The position numbers and the translations under genes were made by a program. A stretch of 64,000 bases of DNA, taken from Nitrospinaceae bacterium. GTDB lineage: Bacteria; Nitrospinota_A; UBA7883; JAJDBK01. This document shows, one piece after another, positions 1 through 7,700 of the stretch (its first letter is position 1; every line of letters starts with the position of its first letter). The stretch spans positions 1 to 64,000 of the forward strand of contig JAJDBK010000043.1 in assembly GCA_029261405.1 (NCBI GenBank), in the 5' to 3' direction. The notes below the pieces were generated by a model. That model made no database searches, was not told where the DNA came from, and saw only the letters and a program-made list of their open reading frames with translations.

Positions 1-76
1 TGCGCGACAATCCTTGTTCCAAAACCAGTTTCACAGCCTCTGCTCGAAACTCCAGCGTATAAACTTCTCTTTTCAT
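1..76 (-). CDS. IS3-family transposase OrfA, N-terminal 25 residues only
   Basis: The minus strand encodes a start MKREVYTLEFRAEAVKLV followed by LEQGLSR. This is the typical beginning of the helix-turn-helix DNA-binding domain of IS3-family OrfA proteins. The ATG at 76 is preceded by GGGAGG at suitable spacing. The frame runs off the window edge, so the full protein and the frameshift-linked OrfB cannot be seen. Family assignment is confident because this N-terminal pattern is very characteristic; the IS subgroup is not resolved. Confidence 0.75.
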   Translation of the reverse strand, partial: MKREVYTLEFRAEAVKLVLEQGLSR

Positions 77-140
77 CTTCTTTACCTCCCAAGTGAATAG
101 TGTACCAATCGGAAGTGTCCACGGAACTCAGGATACCTCA
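1..140 (-). mobile_element. End of an IS3-family insertion sequence (partial, continues beyond the window)
   Basis: Reading leftwards, the element appears to begin at position 140 with TGAGGTATCC followed by CCTGAGTTCCGTGGACACT. This resembles the left terminal repeats of some IS3-family elements, which start with TGA and carry a CCTGG-like block ending in GACACT. A transposase OrfA start lies about 60 bases inside, with a good ribosome binding site. The other end, the second reading frame and any target duplication are outside the window, so the exact boundary is an inference from the repeat and from the broken gene next to it. Confidence 0.6.
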
Positions 141-298
141 AACTGGCGCGACACAGACGAACCAGACAGACAAGATGGCTCCAGGAATTTCCTCCGCCGC
201 ACGTCCATTGCTTCTACATCTTCGCGATTGATGATCGCTGGCTCTTCCATCTTCTTTGGCTTCTTGTGTTTTCCAGTAATCTGTACCATCTTTGACAT
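128..298 (-). pseudogene. Small gene of unknown function, apparently truncated by the IS insertion
   Basis: A minus-strand frame starts at the ATG at 298, with an AAGGAG ribosome binding site about 7 bases upstream, and runs 56 codons. It is rich in Lys, Arg and Glu in its first half. Its last three codons and stop lie inside the terminal repeat of the IS element, so the natural C-terminus has probably been cut off and replaced. The remainder could lie beyond the other end of the element, outside the window. I do not recognise the family. It could also be a complete small gene whose end happens to overlap the repeat, but the boundary coincidence favours truncation. Confidence 0.5.
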
Positions 299-323
299 CA
301 GTGGTCTCCTTCTCATGGTTTCT

Positions 324-346
324 CTTTAAGTATTCTCAACTTAAAG
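324..346. promoter_or_regulatory. Perfect 8-base inverted repeat upstream of the truncated gene
   Basis: CTTTAAGT and ACTTAAAG are separated by 7 bases. The dyad lies 26 bases upstream of the start at 298 on the minus strand, a good position for an operator. It is AT-rich and has no T-run, so a terminator is unlikely. No matching regulator is seen nearby. Confidence 0.35.
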
Positions 347-481
347 ATTTTCCAGAGAACGGAGGCCGCTTCCAGTTTCAACCAGCTTTGGCACACTCTC
401 ACTTTTCGAGTAGCCAGGATTATTCACTGCAAACTCTCATGAAAAATATGGGCCATTGATTTCTTCCCGCTCAGACACGGG

Positions 482-490
482 TGGTATACT
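482..490 (+). promoter_or_regulatory. Extended -10 promoter candidate for the porin gene
   Basis: TGG-TATACT matches an extended -10 element (TGnTATAAT-like). No good -35 box is seen at the usual distance. Initiation near 497 would give a leader of about 55 bases before the porin start. The rest of the 330-550 gap holds nothing else I can assign. Confidence 0.4.
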
Positions 491-552
491 CAGACCTTGC
501 AACTGACAGATAGTTGAACAAAAGGGTTTAACACCATGAGCGCATTGAATAA

Positions 553-1794
553 ATGAAGTCCCTTGCCCTGCTATTAAGCGCTGTATATCTACTCGTCCCG
601 GTCCCGGCGTCCTCTGGTAATATTCTGACTGCAGGCGAAGTAGATGGTGAAATCAGGACTGTCTACTATTCAAGAAGTAATGATGGGTTGCCATATTTTC
701 CTGAAGCCAAGGGGCTTGCTGTGGGTGGATACCTTGGTTTCACCTCCCATAAAAAAAACAACTTGTCGGTACGAGCCGCCCTATATACAAGCCAGGCGTT
801 ATACGGTGATGGTAATACATTATCAGCGACCAATCTGGTCAATGGTGAAGATGGTTATTATCTGTTAGGTAAGGCAAACATTCGTTATGATGATGGCATC
901 AACCAGATTATACTTGGGCGTCAGGAGATGATGACTCCCCTTGTTTATTCTGATGATGCGAGGGTTGTCAAGGATCTATTCAATGCGGTAAAGATCAGCA
1001 CACAAATTCTGCCTGAACATACATTTCATATGTTATATCTGGACTCCATGAGTGGCATGGATAACGGTCATGAGAAGAAAGACTGGATTAACATGTCCAA
1101 AACGCTGAACACATCTTACAACAATGGTATGTATGCGTTTGGTGTTGGAAACAGCAGTATAACAAATCTGAATACGTCAGCCTGGTATTATCTGATACCA
1201 GATACGGTGCGGATGATGTTTGCAGGGGTAAAATACGAAGATAATATCACCGATGATTTTTCCATTACATATGAAGCGCATTATTGGAATTCAAAATCCG
1301 GAAGCGATTATGAAAATGATTTATCCAAAATAATCGATTATGATTTCTCCGGTATCCGCGTCAGCGTCGATATTGACGACTTTACCTTGCAATTGGCTTT
1401 TGACCGAATGAGGAAAAAAGCGGGAAGTCAAACCATACACACCTACTTTGGAAATTATGCGGAGTATACTTATGGCTATTTATTAGGATCAGGAGTTTAC
1501 GGCGCAATCAGTACGAACGATCCTGATGATGACATGACCTCAATGAATGCCGCTAAATTAACAGCACAATATCACTTCAGTAATAACACCTTTTATATCG
1601 GTTATATTATGAACCAATCGGGTCATGAAAGTCTGCAAAGTGATCTGGATATTCTGGATGTCGCTCTGTTTATGGACTCTCCCTTCTCAACTGATCTATC
1701 CCTGGCTCTGATATATGAAAACTGGAATGCCGATGGCGCGAATTTCTTTATAGATAACCATCTTATTCGCGCAACGGTCAAGCATAGATTGTAA
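553..1794 (+). CDS. OprD-family outer-membrane porin
   Basis: The 413-residue protein has a signal peptide (hydrophobic core about residues 4-18, Ala-Ser-Ser-Gly near the cleavage point). It then shows alternating polar/hydrophobic beta-strand sequence rich in Tyr, Asn, Asp and Gly, typical of OprD-like channels that let small solutes cross the outer membrane. The mature start VDGEIRTVYYSR is a recognisable OprD feature, and the length is close to the usual 400-450. It ends in Leu rather than the common terminal Phe. The start is odd: the only Shine-Dalgarno-like sequence (AAAGGG) belongs to a six-codon frame at 536-556 whose stop overlaps this ATG. The real start may therefore be 536 with a frameshift, or the short frame may couple translation. 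Substrate cannot be predicted. Confidence 0.75.
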   Translation: MKSLALLLSAVYLLVPVPASSGNILTAGEVDGEIRTVYYSRSNDGLPYFPEAKGLAVGGYLGFTSHKKNNLSVRAALYTSQALYGDGNTLSATNLVNGEDGYYLLGKANIRYDDGINQIILGRQEMMTPLVYSDDARVVKDLFNAVKISTQILPEHTFHMLYLDSMSGMDNGHEKKDWINMSKTLNTSYNNGMYAFGVGNSSITNLNTSAWYYLIPDTVRMMFAGVKYEDNITDDFSITYEAHYWNSKSGSDYENDLSKIIDYDFSGIRVSVDIDDFTLQLAFDRMRKKAGSQTIHTYFGNYAEYTYGYLLGSGVYGAISTNDPDDDMTSMNAAKLTAQYHFSNNTFYIGYIMNQSGHESLQSDLDILDVALFMDSPFSTDLSLALIYENWNADGANFFIDNHLIRATVKHRL

Positions 1795-1873
1795 TTGTTA
1801 TTTTCGGGCAATGGTCTCGGCGCGCTCTATTCAATGGGATTGGAATAGGCTGTGAAAAGCTGGTATGATAGCG

Positions 1874-1907
1874 CTATTACCGGGGAAATAAGGGATAGTT
1901 TTTTTTT
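1874..1907 (+). terminator. Possible rho-independent terminator after the porin gene
   Basis: CTAT...ATAG arms with a partly paired CC/GG extension are followed by nine T residues (1899-1907). The stem is weak, so this is a tentative call based mainly on the T-run and its position 80 bases after the porin stop. The remaining 1795-1978 gap shows nothing else. Confidence 0.35.
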
Positions 1908-1978
1908 GCGCATCAATGAACAAATCACAGCACAACGCAATGGATCACCATGCATAAGCTTTAAAAAGCCGTCCTTGT

Positions 1979-3709
1979 TCATTCTTGCTGTTCCACCTGT
2001 TTCACCTTCAGCCCCCTCATTCGGTTGAGGGCGGCGGCGAATTCAAGGCTTCTGAACTGGGCCAGATCACCTGTAAGGTTCGCGTCAAGTACGTCCAATC
2101 CTCCCCGGTTGATCTCCTCGCTGATCTTCCCTGCAATTTGTTTTAGATTATTCGCGCCGTCCATATATTGTTTCGCAATCAGGATAGCTCTCCCGATCGC
2201 TTTTGTCTGGCCTGTTTCCACCAGCTGTTCAATGTCCACAAGATCAACGGTTGTCCTTCCGAAAAGGAGCCGCTGTGGATCAGGCGCCGCTACCCTGTGG
2301 TGTGCGTATTTGTTACGCGGGTCAAGCCCGTCTCCCACGGGAAAACGGGGCCTGGGGCATGCAAAAGTATTACCACCTTCCTGCGCTCTTTCCGACGTGA
2401 ACCGTTTGGCTATCTCTCTGGCTTCCACGGTAACGTCATATGGTTTAAATTCGGTCATCTGAATAACACAGTCGGCAACGCTCAAATAATCGCCAGACCC
2501 ACCCATTACCAGTATGGTCGAAATACCGTGGTCTTTATGGAGTTGTTTCACCTTATCCACATACGGGGTAATCGGTTCGTACTCCTTGGCGACAAGCTCT
2601 TGCATTCGTTTGTCACGGATCATGAAGTTTGTCGCGCAGGTATCCTCATCCATCACTATCACTTCGGCGCCAATCTCCATCGCCTCGGCGATAAAAGCGG
2701 CTTGAGACGTACTGCCACTGGCGTTAGTTGTGGAGAAAGAGGCGGTTGGCTCCCGAAACGGAATGTTGTTGATAAAAGCGGAGATGTCCGTGTTGGTAAC
2801 AGACCTGCCACTTGCGGCCCGTACTTTTACCGTTTCGGGGAGGGATACACAATACTCCCTTCCGTCTCCGGGAATATGGTTATAGATCCCCAGTTCCACC
2901 GCCTGAAGGAGTGTCGATTTACCATGGTAGCCGCCACCTACGATGAGTGTTACCCCTGAAGTAATTCCCATGCCGCTGATAACGCCCGCATTGGGAAGGG
3001 TGAAGCGCACCCGCAGGTTAGCGGGCGACTGAAACCGCACAACATTTGATCTGTCGAGGGGCTTTGCATCGACACCACTTCTTCTTGGAAGCAAGGCGCC
3101 ATCTGCGATAAAGGCTACCAATCGTGTGGAGCGAAGATTATCCCGGAGAAACCCGGCGTCTTCGGCTGTGTCGATATGCTGTTTCAGTATTTCGATGTCA
3201 AGAGTTTTGCAATAGAGTGAAGACTCTACAATCTGCGGTACCTCTTCAAACAACATCCGCCCGGCGGTTTTCGAATTAATCGATCTGCCCTCAGCAGGTA
3301 GTCCCATGGAGAATCTCGCCTCCACAAACTCGTCATTCACAATGATTGAGGTGCGTTCAAGGATCTCTTGTCCCGGCTTTGCAATGGAGATAACGCCGCT
3401 ATTACCTGTGCCCCGTATTCCTTTGTTAATCAATTCGCATTGCGAATGAAACCGTCGCGCCAGAAAGTCACGCAGAGCGATTTCCCTGACTTTGGTGGAG
3501 GTTAAATCAACGGGAAAACCAGCCTTTTCGCGGTCGATTCTGGCTCTGTAGACACCCGTGTTGGGAGGCGCATAAGGGTCTTTTGGAATCCTGTCGAGAT
3601 GCAGTTCGAAATGAGGGTATGACCACCCCCCTTTCAGCGACTGGTAAGCGGCGTAATCTTTCCCGTCAAGTCGTTGAAGTTGTTGTTTAAGTATTTCACA
3701 CGATTTCAT
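1979..3709 (-). CDS. Predicted ATPase of the ABC class (COG3044, ABC_ATPase family)
   Basis: At 576 residues this matches the usual length of the COG3044 family. The N-terminal third (KDYAAYQSLKGGWSYPHFEL) is the family-specific lead domain. The core carries a Walker A loop GGGYHGKST near residue 255 and a Walker B strand EVIVMDEDTCATNFM near 350. Family members are soluble ATPases related to ABC nucleotide-binding domains but without membrane partners; structural work on a trypanosome relative suggested RNA binding, so an RNA-related role is possible but not shown here. The gene stands alone on the minus strand. No clear ribosome binding site is seen upstream of the ATG at 3709. Confidence 0.85.
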   Translation of the reverse strand: MKSCEILKQQLQRLDGKDYAAYQSLKGGWSYPHFELHLDRIPKDPYAPPNTGVYRARIDREKAGFPVDLTSTKVREIALRDFLARRFHSQCELINKGIRGTGNSGVISIAKPGQEILERTSIIVNDEFVEARFSMGLPAEGRSINSKTAGRMLFEEVPQIVESSLYCKTLDIEILKQHIDTAEDAGFLRDNLRSTRLVAFIADGALLPRRSGVDAKPLDRSNVVRFQSPANLRVRFTLPNAGVISGMGITSGVTLIVGGGYHGKSTLLQAVELGIYNHIPGDGREYCVSLPETVKVRAASGRSVTNTDISAFINNIPFREPTASFSTTNASGSTSQAAFIAEAMEIGAEVIVMDEDTCATNFMIRDKRMQELVAKEYEPITPYVDKVKQLHKDHGISTILVMGGSGDYLSVADCVIQMTEFKPYDVTVEAREIAKRFTSERAQEGGNTFACPRPRFPVGDGLDPRNKYAHHRVAAPDPQRLLFGRTTVDLVDIEQLVETGQTKAIGRAILIAKQYMDGANNLKQIAGKISEEINRGGLDVLDANLTGDLAQFRSLEFAAALNRMRGLKVKQVEQQE

Positions 3710-3810
3710 ATTATAACTACAACTCTTTGTCCCATAATTACGATACCACCCTAAGTCTACTTCGATCCTTTTCGCTTGGCAAAGCCTTCCTCTCCAGGGG
3801 TTGGCTTACT

Positions 3811-3818
3811 GGTATAAT
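3811..3818 (+). promoter_or_regulatory. Extended -10 promoter candidate for the small zinc-binding protein
   Basis: GG-TATAAT preceded by T gives TGG-TATAAT, a full extended -10 with a consensus hexamer at 3813-3818. No -35 is obvious. Initiation near 3825 would give a leader of about 60 bases. It belongs to the same promoter style seen at 482, 9245, 26604 and 28300. Confidence 0.5.
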
Positions 3819-3885
3819 CCAGGCAGTTTCATGGTTACCAAAACTCTTCCTCTAAAGGCATTCAAATAAAATATGGAGACCTGGT

Positions 3886-4119
3886 ATGAAGTGCGTTCAT
3901 TGTGGAGCGACAGCGATGGTGATCGCCATCGACGCCGATTGTGATTTGAAACAACCTGTATGCGACAGCTGTACGAAAACTCACGATTATCGTGAGTGCG
4001 AGTTATGTAATTTTCAGTATGCCCCTTTGCACATGAGGATTGATGATGGCGATACCGCCACCTGTATCTATTGTACCGGGGAGAGAGATTTTCCTTTCTT
4101 TGAGGATGTGGATTACTGA
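3886..4119 (+). CDS. Small zinc-ribbon/treble-clef-like protein
   Basis: The 77-residue protein contains at least four CxxC pairs: CVHCG near residue 3, CDSCTKTH near 26, CELCNF near 40 and CIYC near 62. These could bind two zinc ions, and there is little other sequence. The acidic tail ends EDVDY. No known family is certain; small proteins of this kind occur as stand-alone zinc-finger adaptors. The start at 3886 has a purine-rich upstream stretch (ATGGAGACC) and an extended -10 promoter about 70 bases away. It precedes the YaiI-family gene by 69 bases, a gap that holds another TATACT sequence near 4159, so the two may be separately transcribed. Confidence 0.7.
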   Translation: MKCVHCGATAMVIAIDADCDLKQPVCDSCTKTHDYRECELCNFQYAPLHMRIDDGDTATCIYCTGERDFPFFEDVDY

Positions 4120-4188
4120 AAATGAACGCGATAAGAAAAAATATGGGGTGTCCCCTGATATACTCGACGTTTTTCAAATGGAGAAATT

Positions 4189-4653
4189 TTGAAGCTGACA
4201 CATATCTGGATCGACGCTGACGCCTGTCCAAAGACGGTCAAGGAGATGCTCTACCGCGCCGCCGAACGGATTGGGGTAAAGCTTATCCTGGTAGCCAACC
4301 AGCCGCTCTATACACCTCCATCTCCTCTCATAAGTTCGGTCATAGTCCCGGGCGGATTCGACGTGGCGGACGACTACATAGCCGATAACCTGCTTCCGGG
4401 TGATCTTGTCATAACCGCAGACATACCGCTCGCCGCCGCTGTGATCGAAAAAGGTGGTTTTGCGCTCAACCCACGAGGCGAACTATATACGACCGAGAAT
4501 ATCAGTGAGCGGCTCTCGGTGCGCGACTTCATGGCGGAATTAAGGAGCGGTGGTGTGGAAACAGGTGGCCCCCGGCCTTTGGGGAAGGGGGACCGGCAGG
4601 CGTTCGCCAATCAGCTTGATCGTTTTTTAAGCCAGCGAACAATTGTCAGTTAA
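4189..4653 (+). CDS. yaiI: YaiI/YqxD family protein (DUF188, UPF0178)
   Basis: The 154-residue protein begins [18 protein letters not shown], the signature of this family, and contains the family's [13 protein letters not shown] segment. The fold is related to PIN-like nucleases, with conserved aspartates in DADACP and TADIPLA, but no biochemical function is established for the family. The start is a TTG codon at 4189 with GGAG five bases upstream; no ATG lies closer to the conserved beginning. Length is normal for the family (about 150). Confidence 0.88.
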   Translation: MKLTHIWIDADACPKTVKEMLYRAAERIGVKLILVANQPLYTPPSPLISSVIVPGGFDVADDYIADNLLPGDLVITADIPLAAAVIEKGGFALNPRGELYTTENISERLSVRDFMAELRSGGVETGGPRPLGKGDRQAFANQLDRFLSQRTIVS

Positions 4654-4771
4654 TTTCGGATTTTCAGTATTAACGGATACCTTGATCCGAAGGTGAAAAG
4701 TTATATTGCCTGAGAAGTGTGTCGAAGGTAAAATTAACCTAGTTCTTTTAAAAACCGGTGGGTTACATGCG

Positions 4772-7700
4772 ATGAAAGCGTTACCTGACCTTTTCCATCA
4801 TCGAAATCCTCCTCTCGTATCCGGTTTCCTTATCATCCCTGTTTTGCTTCTGTTTTTCCTTGTAGAAGATGTTCGAGCCGAGGACACTACAAAATTCAGG
4901 GAACTCTACTCGGAGGGGAAGGCCGAGGTGACCAGAAAGAACTACGATCATGCGCTCGATCTTTTTGACCATGCGCTTTTACTCAACCCCTACCATGCCG
5001 AATCTCTCAACTACAGGGGTTATTCGTTAATGCAAATGCGACACGACTCCGAGGCGTACCACGACTTTAGTTCTGCGATTGATATAAAACCTGGCTGGTG
5101 GAACCCTTACTACTCTCGCGGGAAGACTGCGATTCGTCTGGGAGATAATGTCCAGGCTGTAAAAGATCAGACAGCCGCTCTAAGGTATTACAAGTCGGGC
5201 AATCAAAAAATAATAGCCAATATCCTTCTATTCAGAGCCTTTGCGTTGAAAGAGCTTGAACGGTACGATGAAGCCATTGAAGATACGAAGGTTGCATTGA
5301 CCAACAATCCTACCCTTAAATTCGCATTGATAATTCAGGGAGAAGCCTGGCTGGGGAAAGGGGATATTGATAAATCGATAGAGTTATGCGACCAGGCCTT
5401 TACGTTGGCAAACGAAAGCTCTTCCGACAGCGCCAGGGCCGAGGTCATGACCCTTAGAGCTGACATTCTCACAGCCAAGGGCGCCTTTGAGGAGGCGTTG
5501 GCAAACTATAACAATGCCATAAAAATACTGCCCCGTTATGCCTGGGCCCTTTATGGGCGGGGCAGGCTTTTTGAGAGGACCGGTCAGCGTGAGCGGGCGT
5601 TGGCGGATATGCAGGCGGCCATGGATAAACATCCCGCCATTTCGAAATTTCGGGAAGCCTTCGTGTCGTTACAAAGAGGGATTACCGAACCGATGGCCCC
5701 GATCACCATCGGCGACTCCTTTGATCCTCAGCTCGAAGAGCCCCTTAAGCCTGAGCCAGTTTCACCTGCCACCGCCACCGTTATGGCTCATGTGAGTCTT
5801 GATGAAGGTGACGAATATGATGATGAGAGTCAGCTTACCGGTCCGGTTACGGCGCTGACTCCGATGGATCCCGGCGCCGCGCTGGCGCAAACGAAAATGG
5901 AAGAGCCGCAGGAACTATTGAGACCTGTAACACTGGACAAGAGGTGGACCGAATATCTGGAAGACCCGTGCCGGTCCGCAATCAATCCGAATGGCGCCCC
6001 TGACGAAGCCCTTACGCAGGAACCACCCTTGCCCCCTGTAGTTACCACACAACTGGGCAGATCAATCAACGCGCTGACCAAAACATATTGGGCCGGAGAG
6101 GTCTCCACAGCTCACCAGTCGATGCGGTTGCTCATTGGCCCCATGACACCGTACCAAAGGGCGGCTTTCGACACGATATGGGCGCCTCTGTTCGACTTCC
6201 CATCGGAGAGGGCCATGGCTTGGCTCCGACAGCTAAATCCGACGCTTGTCGAATTCCAGGCTGTGCAACAGGAGGTGGAGTCACTTCTGGAAGCGGGCGA
6301 GAAAGTCCGCTACGAGTCGGAGATGGCCGCCGCCTATGAAAATGAATGGGAAACCTCTACCGCCCTGATGCATGGAAAAACCATCGCCCAAAGACTCAGG
6401 ACGGCCCGGGAGCGGATGAACCGGGTTGTGTCCCTGATACAATCAATTGGACTTCCGCCAAATGTAAGTGAGGAAAAATGTCAGGCTCAAAACAGAGCCA
6501 AAGCGGCGGCGAAAGAGTTGAAGAAGCTCGTTTCGGAAAAATCGAAAACCTCCACATCAAAGGGGGCCACGTCAGTATGGCCCTCCGGCGCGGTATACTC
6601 CGGTCCCGACGCGCTTCCAGAATCGTTTTTCGAAGAGCTGAAAATATCCGCTGGAAAATCTTTGGAGCCACACTACAGCATCTATAAATCGATGGGGATA
6701 TGGAACTGGCTCAAGGGGTGGGATGAAGATCGGCCGCCGGTCTATAGTCGGTATGATTTTGACATTCGTGGCAACCTTCCAGCGTCGATACCAGGTATGT
6801 CGTATTATCTTCTGCCGCCAGCCCCTGAAGAATTAAAGGAAATGACATGGAATGGGGAACAGTTCAGTTTTGTGGTTGAGGATAAAACTTACGCATCTCA
6901 TCAATGTCCACCCCCTGGCGGTTATAACAATACCTCCCGGCGTGAAGTCAAAGGACGTATCTCGGTTGATGGCCGCCTTCTTGAAAATGTATCGGTCTCG
7001 AATGTGACCTTGAGTTGTATCTGCCTGAAAGGTCCAAGTTACAACGAATGCGAATCGTGGAAAAACGAACGAAAAGAGGGGTGGTACGCTTTGAAGGATG
7101 TGCCACTGGTCAAGGTGTGGCCGATAATGAACACTGTTTCACCCGAAACTATCGTCCTCGAATATGGAGTGAAGGGGAAGGGAGTTAAAAATCACATTAT
7201 CGATTTCGGTCCGGGTTCTCTGGATGCGCAACCGAAGGAGATGAACGAAATAACTGTAGCGATTATTCCGAGGTACAACGCCAAACTCTCCGACCCTCCA
7301 AAGGAAACCGCTCCGCCAGACGCACAAAAGAAGATCGCCCACCATAAAAACAACATCAAATGGCTCGAAGGTGATATAGCCAGATTGAAACAGACGCTGG
7401 CGAAAACCACCGACGAGGAGAGTCGTACATATCTCTACTACCAGATCACCTGCAAGACCTCCGATTTGCAGAGCGAAAAAGACGCTATAACCACCCTTGA
7501 GACTGGCGCCTACACCAGGACTCCCACCGCATGGGACTCTATGGTGAGGTTCCAGATGATGGCCCAAAACCGTAAGATGGCCGCAGAGATCAAAAAAGCG
7601 AAAGACAACCGAAACCGGCTGGAGCGGCTCATCGCATCTCTTCCGCCTGAGGATCGTTACCCGGTGCGGGACTGGATGGATCGCCAGCTTGCGGGGACTC

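Noticed and set aside
93-329. Open frame of 78 codons on the plus strand
   Set aside because: It runs across the IS terminal repeat and antisense to the truncated gene, has no ribosome binding site and looks like a chance frame.
2025-2959. Long plus-strand frames opposite the COG3044 ATPase
   Set aside because: They are shadows of a gene with clear motifs on the other strand; their protein sequences show no family features.
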